Below, one piece after another: positions 12,909-22,969 of a stretch of DNA of 64,000 nt. The translations under genes were made by a program, and so were the position numbers. This DNA comes from Harmothoe impar (Eukaryota > Annelida > Polychaeta > Phyllodocida > Polynoidae). How positions within the stretch are numbered: position 1 is the stretch's first letter; every line of letters begins with the position of its first letter. Under the pieces are notes generated by a model. It was not told the DNA's origin. It saw only the letters and a program-made list of their open reading frames with translations, and ran no database searches. Location of the stretch: assembly GCA_947462335.1 (NCBI GenBank), contig OX381707.1, forward strand, positions 84,716,610 through 84,780,609, given 5' to 3'.

Positions 12909-15764
12909 ATGGTGGGTAAACACATGAAACGGGGTAGTAAAAATGACTTCTCTTTAGCACATATTAATATCAGGAGCTTAAAGGCAAAGATTGAAACACT
13001 AAGGACCCATATGTTTGAAGTGACTGACGCTGTATTAGGTATATCTGAAAGCTGGCTTCATGAAGGTATTCCGGATCACTTTGTCAAACTAGTTGGTTAT
13101 AATTTTTAGAGCCTTGATAGAGCCTGGGGTGATGAGATTGTCAAAACTGGAGGTGGAGTTGCAATTTATATACGTGAAGATCTATCATATTCAGTCAATA
13201 ACTACCAGCATCTCAACCTAAGCAATAATAACATTGAGATTCAATGGGTGGAAATTATTAGAAATGGTAAGAAAAATATTGTAGTTGCGAATGTGTACAG
13301 GCCTCCTGATGGGGATAAAGCAGTATTTATTGAGCAATTTAATAATCTGATCAGTCGTGCTCAATTGAGACGCAAAGACTTAATGATAATGGGCGATTTT
13401 GATTTCAATTATCTGAATCTTACCAAGGTTTCGACAAGATTAATGAAGATTTGTATGAATATTTTGGGTCTTACACAAATAATTGATAAACCCACAAGGT
13501 CTAATGAGACATCTAGTTCATGCCTAGACTGGGTTGTGAAGAACACCTCCAAGTTATATGAGTCATTTATGAGAAAATGGAATCTGAGTGATCACCTCAT
13601 GGTAGGAATTACACTGATTGATCATTACTATGTGAATGAGAAAGTATCATTCGAGGGTACGAGGTATAAGCACTATAATACAGACTTATTTAAAGCTTGT
13701 ATTAGGAATGCCGATTGGGGTCCTATTGATGATTGTGAAAATATAAATGAAAGATGGCAATTTATACTGAACATGTTTACTAACGAGTTGGACATTATGT
13801 GCCCTGTCAAAACTTTCAAGGTGAAGAAAGATAGAGCCCCCTGGATCACCGACCATATTCTAGAAATTATACAAGTTAAGGATAAGGCCTTATCCAAGGC
13901 TATTAAAAGTAAAAGAGCAGACGATTGGCAAATTGCGAGTAGACTAAGAAATAGTGTAAATAAATTCATTAAAAAAGCCAAAAGTAAATTTATTAGAGAC
14001 CGTCTTGAAGCTAACCAGAAAGATAGTAAGAAATTCTGGAGGATAATAAATGGTCTAGTCAAAGGTGATAGGGGGGTACCACATTTCAAATTGAAAGACA
14101 GTGTCAGAGGTGTGTTAGTGGAAGACAGTGATACACCTGATTTCATTAATAATTTTTTCTTGAACATCGGTCCTAACCTTGCCAGGAATTATGATGTGCC
14201 TTGGACATATGATGGTGACACGCTTGATATGGGTATATTCAACATGGAGACGAGTGTAGCCGAGGTTATAGGTTTAATTAAGGATATAGATACTACTAAG
14301 TCGTCATGCATTGATAAAATCTCCTCTCCGGCTTTAAAAGATGCAATGTCAGCAGTGCCTGAACAGATAGTTAATTTATTTAATCACTCGTTCTCCACTT
14401 GTAGTATTCCAGATGTATGGAAAATAGGAACTATTGTACCCTTACAAAAGGATGGTGACAAATCTGAGGTATCTAACCTAAGACCAGTAACACTGTTACC
14501 AATTATAGGTAAACTGCTAGAAAAAATTGTAAATAAAAAACTGGTCTCTTATTTGGAAGATAATAATATTTTGGACCCAAATCAAGGCGGGTTCAGGTCA
14601 GGTCACTCGACTACCGGTACTGTCAGTTATTTTATTGATGACATCTATAAGGGTATGAATACGAGGCAATACACCTTGTCCACGTTTATTGATCTGAAGA
14701 AGGCCTTTGACACAGTAAATCATTCCATTTTATTAGATAAATTGTCGAAGTGTGGTGTCGGAGGTCTTCTTCACAAATGGCTTGCTTGCTATTTACATAA
14801 CAGAAAGCAACGCACATCAGCAAATGACTTAATCTCTAGTGAGGGGTTGGTCACTTGTGGTGTCCCGCAGGGATCTATATTAGGGCCTACTCTGTTTTTG
14901 GTATATATAAATGACCTAGGAAAAATAATAAAAAATTGTTCGCTATATGTATATGCTGATGATACGGTGATATCTAGGACTGGTCATGATATAGGGAGGT
15001 TAACTGATGATATGGAAGAGGATCTGGTGAATTTAGATATATGGTTCAAGAAAAATAAATTAACTTTAAACGCGAAGAAGACTAATTATATGATTTTTGG
15101 ACTTAGAGCAAAACTGAAAGAAATCTATCACCACTCCCTCCTATTTGGCACAACACCCATAGATAGAGTAAATAGCATCAAATACCTAGGTATCACTTTA
15201 GATCCAGTTCTGAATTTTAATAAGCATGCAGAAGGGATATTTAGGAAAATTGTATTTAAGATTTATCAACTGGCTTTTTTGAAGGATGCGATGACTGTTG
15301 ATATTAGGTTAAAAATGTATAAGACCATGATCCTGCCACACATTGTTTATGGTGATATTTTGTATGATGTTGCGGGTAAATTTATTTTGGATAAAATCCA
15401 AACTGCTGAAAACAAGGCTCTAAGGATGTGTCTAGGGGTTGACCATAGATATCCTACTATATTAACACACCAAGAAGCTGCTATCTCACCCTTGGCTCCT
15501 CGTAGGATAATGCATATTGTAAACTTCATGTTTAAGCAGCAGGATAACAATGATATTGTTAACCATAGACAGGTGTATACCAGAGCGCATGATGCCCTAC
15601 TATTTTCTACCATTAAGCCAAAAAATGAAACTACCAAAAAAAGTGTATTGTATAGAGGTGCCTTGCTGTGGAATAACTTGCCTGTAAATATTAGATTAAT
15701 TGATGATTATGAGAAATTTAAGCTCAACAGGAAGAAATGGCTGGGCAGCACCAATTATCCATAA
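12909..15764 (+). pseudogene. LINE ORF2: APE endonuclease + reverse transcriptase, one in-frame stop
   Basis: The protein nicks target DNA and reverse transcribes the element's RNA at the nick. The first ATG after an upstream stop is at 12909. The frame is open to 15764 (about 950 codons) except for one TAG at 13107-13109 inside the endonuclease domain. Endonuclease signatures in order: HINIRSL, GISESWL, VYRPP, a GDF-x-FN motif and LSDH near 13590. RT signatures: LRPVTLLPIIGKLLE, GFRSGHST, FIDLKKAFDTVNH, CGVPQGSILGP and the catalytic YADD at 14952-14963, followed by the usual C-terminal extension. Reading past the stop in the same register continues the endonuclease fold, so this is a point lesion and not a boundary. 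Apart from it the copy looks recent. Confidence 0.9.
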
Positions 15765-15775
15765 TTATGTAATTG
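15762..15775. repeat. 14-bp target-site duplication of the Penelope-like element, left
   Basis: TAATTATGTAATTG is found here and again at 21239-21252, exactly flanking the Penelope-like element. It begins at the TAA stop codon of the LINE ORF. Confidence 0.85.
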
Positions 15776-16060
15776 TATGTGGATAACGAGGATTAGTGTG
15801 TATTCCCTTCGGACCACAACTACAAAGTGCCCTAGACCCTGCTGACATTTACCAGCTGGACTTAATTATGCATCAAATTTCCCACCCTTTGCTCCCATTG
15901 GTTATTCATGTGGTCAGCTGGTCACACATGGGTCAGGCTCTGACCAATTCATACTGATACTGTGTTCACACAAGTGCAGTTTACTAGACACTGACTTTAG
16001 TTTAAAGCTAGGCCTAGTTTTATTGTGTATTCACACTGTGTTTGTATTGGGCACAGTAGG
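15776..16060 (-). repeat. Penelope-like element pLTR, 3' copy
   Basis: 285 bp, with no difference seen from 20953-21237. It starts TATGTGGATAACGAGG on the plus strand and ends GGGCACAGTAGG. Confidence 0.9.
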
Positions 16061-16199
16061 CCCTAGTACTACACAGTGTTTTTACCTGCTGTTATTATTC
16101 ACATGAACATTTTTGGGTGGAGTAGGCCTATGGCCTATTAGCTTAGGGTTGGGTTGGGTTTTATCATTTTTGTCAGTGTGGTTACTGATCATGATAAAT

Positions 16200-16280
16200 T
16201 GGCCTATCATTTTCCGTGATAGGCCCACTTTGTAGTTTCGACCCTTATTGGCGTCATCATCAGGTGGAATTGACAGGGAT
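16200..16280 (-). ncRNA. Possible degenerate hammerhead ribozyme core in the element's 3' UTR
   Basis: On the minus strand, CTGATGA (16257-16263) is followed, after a short arm GACGCC...GGGTC that can form stem II, by CGAAAC (GAAA at 16236-16239). Penelope-like elements are known to carry hammerhead motifs near their terminal repeats. After GAAA, the AC and GU bases could close a minimal stem III, but the expected cleavage-site nucleotide is G where H is required and stem I is weak. A perfect 9-bp hairpin (GGCCTATCA/TGATAGGCC, 16201-16225) follows. It is probably inactive or coincidental. Confidence 0.3.
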
Positions 16281-16528
16281 TCATATGAGCATAGTTCCAC
16301 TATGTCCATATTTTTATAAAAGACAATAGTCCCCAAATGCAGACTATTAGGCCTAGTCTTTTATTTATTTGTGCATAACTCTATAAAATTTACTTTATTC
16401 ATAGATTGCAGTTTATATCTGGAAATAATGCATATAGGTATAGGGCTAAGTTATAGGAGTCTGTCCTGGTTGGGTGAGCCGTCTGAATAAATTTTGTGTG
16501 GTTTTGTTACCGAGGACGAGTCGACGTT

Positions 16529-18931
16529 TCACCCATGGCTGCCGTCCTTCGTGTTCATTCCCCAGGGTGAATGACTACGAAGTTTTTCGATCCAGTGGAA
16601 TTCCACAAGTGCTAGGAGCCTTTTTCCTTCGTCACTTTTTGGGTGTCGGTTTATGAAATCGACAATGTAGAATTTCATGTCCTTTGTTTTTTTATGATCG
16701 CATTGGTTGAAATGCCTAGGCACATCGGTTTCTCCCTCGTTTTTTTCTACCGAATGTACATGTTCGTATATTCGGAATTAGAGGGCCCTCTCTGTTTTTC
16801 CCACATATTGCATTTTGCATGTTCTGCATTCTAGGCAATATATTAGGTTCGAACTTTCACATGTGATGTTTGTCTTTGATGTGAAGGTCTTGCCTGTTAT
16901 TTTAGACTGTATTTCTCCTCCTTTGTCTAGTCTTGCACACTTGTCGCAGAATAGTTTCCGACACTTCAGTCTCGATGTCTTTGGTTTTTCTGCATTTCTG
17001 GTGATGCCGTCTTCTTCATCATCTGACGTAGGGTAACTTGTGGCCGCTCTCACTAGGTGGTCCTTCAAGTTTTTCGGTCGTTTTTGTCCTTTGACAAGAC
17101 CCCCCCTTCGTAAAAATTTGGTTGTTTTTGACCTGCCAAGTCTGTCCCAGTTTTTGGCTACGGTCTTGTTGATTATGTTGTTTCCTGGTCTATGGGTGCT
17201 GATCAGGTACGTGGTGTCTTTGTTTCTTTTCTTTTTTGGCTTGGCCTTCAAGGTTTCTGTCCTGTTTTGGGCTCTTACTTTCTCTAGAGCTCCCTCTAGG
17301 ATTTCTCTAGGATACCCTTTTTCTACAAACTCTTCTAGTTTTTGTTGGCTGTGTTTTTCAAAATCTTCGCTTCTTTGACAGATGCGGAAGATCCTGAGTA
17401 GTTGTGAGTACGGTAGGCTTTGTTTGGTAGTCAGTGGGTGTGCTGATTTGTAGTCCAGATACGTGTTGACGTCAGTGGGTTTGCAGTACAGTTCCGTGTA
17501 CAGTTTTCTTGACACTGTGTCTAGTCTTATCCTGGTGTCCAGGAATGTGATTTCCGTATTGGACGTTTCAGCTGTAAATTTGATGGTATCGTGGAATCTG
17601 TTGAGATGTCGTAACCATCTTTGTAGGTTGTCTTCCCCGTGTGTCCACACGAAGAAAATGTCATCTATGTATCTGAGCCAGATTTTTGGCTTGTCGCCAT
17701 GTGTGTGTAGCGCTGCCTTTTCTACATTTTCCATGAACAGGTTTGCGTAGGAAGGTGCTAATCTGGTTCCCATGGCTGTGCCTCTTTTTTGTAGGAAGAA
17801 TCTGCCATTAAATTGGATGTGGTTCATGGTTAGGACCATTTCCAAGAGTTCTACTAGACTCCTGTTTGTCGGCATGAGTCTAGAGTCTCTGACTTCTTGT
17901 AGTCTTTCCTCTATCACCGACAGTCCTTCCCCGTTGGGGATGTTTGTGTATAGGGATGTGACGTCTAGGGTACCTATGATGGCTCCCTCCGGGAGTCGAT
18001 CTAGGTCCTCTATTTTGTTTATGAAGTCTGTTGTATCCTTCACATACGACTCTACATTTGGGACTAGTGGTTTTAGGAACGCGTCTACAAATGCTGAGAT
18101 TTTTTCTGTGGGGCAGCCATTTGCCGAGCAAACTGGTCTGCCTGGTGGTGGTAACACCCCCTTGTGGATTTTGGGGAGAAAGTAGATGTGGGGGGTCCTT
18201 GGTTTGATATTTCTCATGGAGCCTGCCATCAGATAGGAGATTTCTCCCTCCGCTGTCATTTCCATGATTTTATCATCTACTTTCTCCGCATAATCCAAGA
18301 CTGGGTCTTCTTTCAGTCTTTCGTATGTGTTTGTGTCTTTGAGTTGCCTCATGCCTTCTTTCACATAATCTCTGGTGTTTTGGATTACAATGGCCCCACC
18401 CTTATCAGCTGGTTTTATTGTAATGTGTGTGTCCTTGGAGAGTACCGTAAGGGCCTCCTCCTCGGCTCTAGTGAGATTCTTTTTTGCTGGGTTTTGTGCT
18501 AGCAACAAGTTGGATACCTCCATTTCATTGATAGCAATAAAATCTTCCAGATTTTTGGGGCCGTGTGGGGGGACCCATGTGGACTTTTCTCTTAGGTCCA
18601 TCATGAGGTCCTTGTCATGGTACGGGGTACCCTTGCTCCCAACTGCCAATTTATTCTGGACTATCTTATTATCCCAACATTCTGTAATCAGGGGTTGATT
18701 TTTATCAACCCCTGCTTTCAGTTGACCACTCCCATTTTCATTGCTTTTTTTGTGAAAGAATGCTTTGGTTCTCAATTTATTGTGGAATTTATCAAGTTCT
18801 ATTTTGATATCTCCTTCTGATACATTTGCTACTACTGGGCAGAAGTTTAGACCTTTTTTGAGAAGAGATTTTTCATCTTGACTTAGGGTCTTGCTTGAAA
18901 GATTTACTACATTGCTAGATAAATCAGACAC
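16529..18931 (-). pseudogene. Penelope-like ORF2: reverse transcriptase + GIY-YIG nuclease, one in-frame stop
   Basis: The RT copies the element RNA and the GIY-YIG domain nicks the target. Motifs in order with rough residue numbers: KPADKGGAIVI (170), YFLPKIHK (250), GRPVCSANGCPTEKIS (267), LDVTSLYTNIP (325), GTAMGTRLAPSYANLFM (385), catalytic RYIDDIFFVW (425) and FLDTRI (465). A basic, Cys-rich linker (CRKLFCDKC, about 655) precedes the GIY-YIG start LIYCLEC...YVGKT (700-713). A TAA at 16778-16780 interrupts the frame. The same register then continues with the catalytic-region FRIYEH, HFN and FHWIEKL motifs to a stop at 16529, so the nuclease is split by one stop only. The start shown is a GTG; the frame stays open upstream into ORF1 (at least to about 19050), so ORF2 may be reached by frameshifting from ORF1. 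Confidence 0.9.
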
Positions 18932-18996
18932 AACTTCATTGTAAATTTCATTATTTTTAATGTCACAAGAAATTGCTGGATCTTCCTGGAAAGAGT

Positions 18997-20919
18997 CTAT
19001 TCCTGGGGTTCCTGTCGGTAGGCCCGACGCCCCCTTGTTAGCCTCGGGTCTCTCTCTCCCCGGTTGCCTCGGTACCCTCGTCCTCTTCCTCGGCCTCCTC
19101 TTGTGGGTGGCCTTCCTCGGTGCCCCCCTCTGGGGGGGGCCTCCCGAAAAGCCTGGTCCTTCTGGATTTCAGCGGAGTCGGCTTCTTTTTTGGCTTCAGT
19201 CCCAGCCTCTGGTTTCTTCCGTGCGTCTCGGCCGAATTTAATCGGGTCGAGTATCTGGGCATCGGTTGGGATACGCTCGAGTACTGTGGTTTGTCGAGTC
19301 GATAGTTTGCTGTGCTCAAGGACGTGTTCCTCATCTATTTTGCCCGTGATGTAGGTCTTCACCTGTATCATCTTGGACGCTGCCACATCTACACCCTCCA
19401 GTTTGGCTACGGTGAATTCAGTTACCTGCAGGTTACTGTCCGAAAGGGCTTCAAATTCTTCTGCCATCCTACTCAGAGTTTCGGATGCCAAGAGGGTGAT
19501 CTCTAGTGCGGCCTTTTTTCTGATGCTGATGACCTTTTCCGCGACCTCAGGTCGGCTCATCCATGCATCGTTGTCTTTCAATCCTAGGGCCCATGGCTCT
19601 ACGTCTCCGGCCTCCGCTCTGTTGCGGAAGTAGTCCGATCGTAGGTGGGCCTGTGCCCCTTGGTTTCTAGCGGCCCTCCAGAGGGGTTTGCAGACCGTGG
19701 GAAGTAGCGCATCTACCTGCTGTGAAAGAAATTGATTTTTAGAGTTTGTTTTCTTTATTGCGTTTTTGTCAGGAGGTTTGGGGTTGAGAGGTTCCACCCC
19801 CGAATCCCTTCTGGCTGCCTGACTATTAGCCGAGTTACCAGTCTCACAGTGCACTGGGTCGGACCTGACCCGGTGCCTGGTATTTACTGGTTTTGTTTCA
19901 GTGACAGTTTCACAATACACACTGAACGTGCTGTCAGTGTGTTTGTTTTTTACTGTTTGTTTTTTTGTTACAGTTTCACAGTGAAGAGGGTAGTGCGTCA
20001 CTCTCTCCCTGGTATTTACTGTATTTTTCCCCTGTCAGGGGTTTATCACCTGTGTCTCTCTTTGAATATGCACATCATCGAGTGAGATCGGTGTATATTT
20101 GTTTTGGCTGTCTGCCGAGTCCTTTAGGGTGCGCGGCATCGCCGTTCGCCTATTGGACTCAGTGACAGTAGTTGTCGTCTCATTGCGCGGTGCATTGCGC
20201 AACGATTCTGACACTCATTCAACATTGGAATTTGCTAGAAATATGAGGTTTTGTAGAGTTTGGTCTATATTATCAGTTATAGCTGCCTTTTGGCTATGGT
20301 TTGCTTCAACAACGCCAAAATACCGGCGAATGTTCGACTTTGCGTGTGCTTTACTTGAGGCAGATAGGCGAACGGCGATGCCGCCGCCATGCTTCGCGGA
20401 GCCGGCACCGGCGCCAGGGGAGCATTCATTATTTTTAGCAGTGGAAGTTTGGTTTTTCTTTTGCGGGTAACTCTCGCTAGAAAAGAAACTATGTATTGAC
20501 AATTGCTTGGTGTATTGATTAGAGTCTATACTCACACTGTCTGTTGTCAATTGGGCTGTGGAGGCGCCTGGCGTCTTCGTAGACGTCGATTTCAGCGCCG
20601 ACCTGACTCGCTTACGAGCCTGTCCCTCCCCAGGTTCAAGGTCGTCCTGCCCATCGAGCTGATCGGAATTTTCCATCAGTTCGTCGCTGTTTCTCTTCTT
20701 GCCATTGGATGTACCGCTGGATGTACCGCTCTCCTCACTCTGGTTGGGATTATCTATTGTTTGACTTTCACTGGAAATGGTGGATACGAAAACCGACGTG
20801 TCTACGTCGGTGCTGGTCCCCGAGTCTCCGCCGGTCGAGACTACGCCTGATAGGCGCATTCTCTGACTCGAGCCCGACCCATGGATGGGTTTTCTGGCAC
20901 TCGCTTCGATCGAAGACAT
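18997..20919 (-). pseudogene. Penelope-like ORF1: gag-like protein with RGG-rich tail, two in-frame UGA
   Basis: The frame runs from ATG at 20917-20919, just inside the 5' pLTR, to TAG at 18997, about 640 codons. It is interrupted only by TGA at 20215-20217 and TGA at 20035-20037, with 60 open codons between them. The N-terminal part is Ser/Thr-rich and acidic. A short CETVT-type motif is repeated three times after the second TGA. A helical central part follows (about 19.7-19.3 kb), then an Arg/Gly-rich tail (GRGRGRGYRGNRGERD) typical of nucleic-acid binding. I do not recognise the family. A well-developed ORF1 upstream of a GIY-YIG Penelope-type RT is not the usual layout I know. The UGAs could be decay, or mark separate ORFs or an intron. 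Confidence 0.6.
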
Positions 20920-20952
20920 CGCTGGACAGCAGCTGGGATCTAAGGTAAGATC

Positions 20953-21237
20953 TATGTGGATAACGAGGATTAGTGTGTATTCCCTTCGGACCACAACTAC
21001 AAAGTGCCCTAGACCCTGCTGACATTTACCAGCTGGACTTAATTATGCATCAAATTTCCCACCCTTTGCTCCCATTGGTTATTCATGTGGTCAGCTGGTC
21101 ACACATGGGTCAGGCTCTGACCAATTCATACTGATACTGTGTTCACACAAGTGCAGTTTACTAGACACTGACTTTAGTTTAAAGCTAGGCCTAGTTTTAT
21201 TGTGTATTCACACTGTGTTTGTATTGGGCACAGTAGG
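20953..21237 (-). repeat. Penelope-like element pLTR, 5' copy
   Basis: 285-bp direct repeat of 15776-16060 with no mismatch seen. ORF1 starts 34 bp inside it on the minus strand, so the promoter is expected within this repeat. Confidence 0.9.
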
Positions 21238-21238
21238 T

Positions 21239-21480
21239 TAATTATGTAATTGCATCGTCATATTTTCCTGATGTATAATGAAACGAGTTAGTATCAATTA
21301 CTGCCTGATTGAATTATAGGTATTTGTTATATGTTACAGCAGAATAGAATTTTGCACAATTGAGGCTTTTCTCCAGTGTGGAATGTTGAACCAGAGGTAC
21401 AGGAGTAGCCCTCTCCTGCATCTAGTTAACGCACACCAAAAAGTAGCAGTTTAAGTTCATGAGGTTCGGTTATATTGGTT
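21239..21480 (+). mobile_element. Remainder of the interrupted LINE (3' UTR) after the nested insertion
   Basis: It begins with the second copy of the 14-bp target duplication (21239-21252) and should contain the rest of the LINE 3' UTR. No A-run or octamer tail marks the 3' end, so the right limit is a guess. Confidence 0.5.
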
Positions 21481-21596
21481 TATTGTTAGTATAAACATAT
21501 GCGTATGCATGGAGCAGGCTTTAGGCTTAGCAAGTGATATGTTAGTGTAGGTACTTCAATGCCTCTCATACGTCCTTATATACATTTTTTTGTATT

Positions 21597-22965
21597 GATA
21601 TATGGCTCAAACCTCTGACCTATGTTGTTTTGGCTATTTCTGGCCCTTTTCAGGCTTATAGCCCTACAGAATAACCAGTTTTGCACCAATTTTTTCAAAA
21701 ATTTGGTACATGTGAGAAAACATCCCAACAATTCAGGATTTTTCTTTTTTTTGTGTATTGGCCCAAATTTTTTTGTTTTTAGGCCCTCCAAAGGCCCAAA
21801 AACCCTTAAAAACGTCAAAACCCCTTTAAATGACATGTTTTACATGTCTCCCATGTCTACTAAGACAGTAACAGCCTATCCCTAATATCATTTTCTATTA
21901 GGCCTATGGTATAGTCAATTGATTCACAAGGATTTCACTAGATATGTACCGTATTTTTTTCTCCACAGCCATTTAAGTGTATATTATCAGCAAAATTTTC
22001 GAATGTCCTTTCATTTTGATACCACTATACAGTAAATAAACAAGATCCAAACAGCATCCCTTGTACCCCAGATCGTGAGGTAACTATTGTGTCTTTTGCC
22101 AGAAAAAAGAAATTTTGAAAAAAATCTAATATTCCAGCCTCCAGGACCAAATGTGTATTGTGATACTTATTTTGGTCTCGGAGTCACCCTCTTATTTTAG
22201 TCTCGGAGTCACTCGCCTTGCTGATAAGAGTAAAACCCACACAGAATTATTAATATCCTATATATTTTAGTTATCTTTAGTGCCACTGCTTCCTATCCAC
22301 CCCCTCTAATGCTCTAAACCAGAAATCTGATGATTCCACTAATTCAACCTACATTTATACAATATTTTATTTTGGTCCCGGAGTCACCCGGGTGACTCCG
22401 AGACCGAAATAAGGTGAAATAGCCGCTTTTTAGGCCAGTACTGTGCCAAGTAGGTTCAACAAAGGATCCTAATGGTCCGTATTCCCTAAAGTATATACCA
22501 TCAGGATATTGTAGAGTGATTTTGACAATTAATTGAACCATTTTGAGTGAACTAGGGTAAAAGGAGAGTATGTTGTTAAAATTTTAACTTTTTTGATAAA
22601 TCTTCAATATTCATCGAGCTGTATCTCAAAAACTATTTTTCTGAGGGTATCGATTCTTGGTATGTCTTAAGATATATGTTGTCCCAGTTTGTAAACAAAG
22701 TTATTAGTTGCTGTTATGTACTTTAAGACATTATGTACATAATCACCTTATTTTGGTCTCGGAGTCACCCCAAAACGGACAATCGAGTTTGTGAGGCAAT
22801 AAAAAATGAACCGCTAGGGTTAGAGTTGTATCAAAATGTGTTCCAAGGAGCCGAGATATATACCTTTCAATAATATGAACTTGTTTAGATATATTAAGAA
22901 CTTTCTGATTTGTCCTTCCTCTATCCTAAAACAACATAAGTCAGGAGTTTGAGCCATATATATGT
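21597..22965. mobile_element. MITE-like element with about 36-bp inverted ends
   Basis: Inverted repeats at about 21597-21632 and 22928-22965 share TATGGCTCAAAC and ATGTTGTTTT with a few differences. No open frame of interest lies between them. This 1.4-kb stretch has no counterpart in unit 2. It also encloses the repeated GGTCTCGGAGTCACC motifs listed separately. The ends lie in A/T-rich DNA and no target duplication could be fixed. Confidence 0.4.
22167..22769. repeat. Dispersed GGTCTCGGAGTCACC motifs, including a 46-bp palindrome
   Basis: A 22-bp motif ending GGTCTCGGAGTCACC occurs at 22167-22188, 22192-22214 (variant), 22367 onward and 22748-22769. At 22367-22412 it is joined head to head with its own inverse around CCCGGG, giving a near-perfect 46-bp palindrome. 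This looks like ends of a small DNA transposon, some solo and one pair joined. Confidence 0.5.
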
Positions 22966-22969
22966 CGTA

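Larger units (their letters stand above)
12730..15775 (+). mobile_element. Non-LTR retrotransposon (CR1/L2-like LINE), left part
   Basis: This is the 5' and coding part of a LINE. Its 3' remainder was pushed to 21239 and beyond by the Penelope-like insertion. No ORF1 is visible, so the copy may be 5'-truncated. The family is inferred from the APE endonuclease plus RT layout and a C-terminal region ending in a RGALLWNNLP-type motif, as in CR1/L2/Jockey-type LINEs. The left boundary is approximate. Confidence 0.8.
15776..21238 (-). mobile_element. Penelope-like retroelement with GIY-YIG endonuclease, nested in the LINE
   Basis: The element is 5.46 kb and transcribed on the minus strand. It is bounded by identical 285-bp direct repeats (pLTRs; 20953-21237 at the 5' side and 15776-16060 at the 3' side) and a 14-bp target duplication. 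The order is pLTR, ORF1 (Arg/Gly-rich end), ORF2 (RT plus GIY-YIG), about 470 bp of 3' UTR, pLTR. Identical repeats point to a recent insertion, as with LTR dating. The Cys-rich linker before the GIY-YIG domain resembles the Neptune/Poseidon group; that assignment is from memory of the families and tentative. Confidence 0.9.

Noticed and set aside
13673..14167. 164-codon minus-strand frame inside the LINE ORF2
   Set aside because: Antisense shadow of the LINE frame, Leu/Ser-rich, no domain.
17040..18698. Several plus-strand frames of 95-137 codons inside the Penelope-like ORF2
   Set aside because: They are antisense shadows of the reverse transcriptase frame, with hydrophobic, Phe/Ser-rich composition typical of such shadows.
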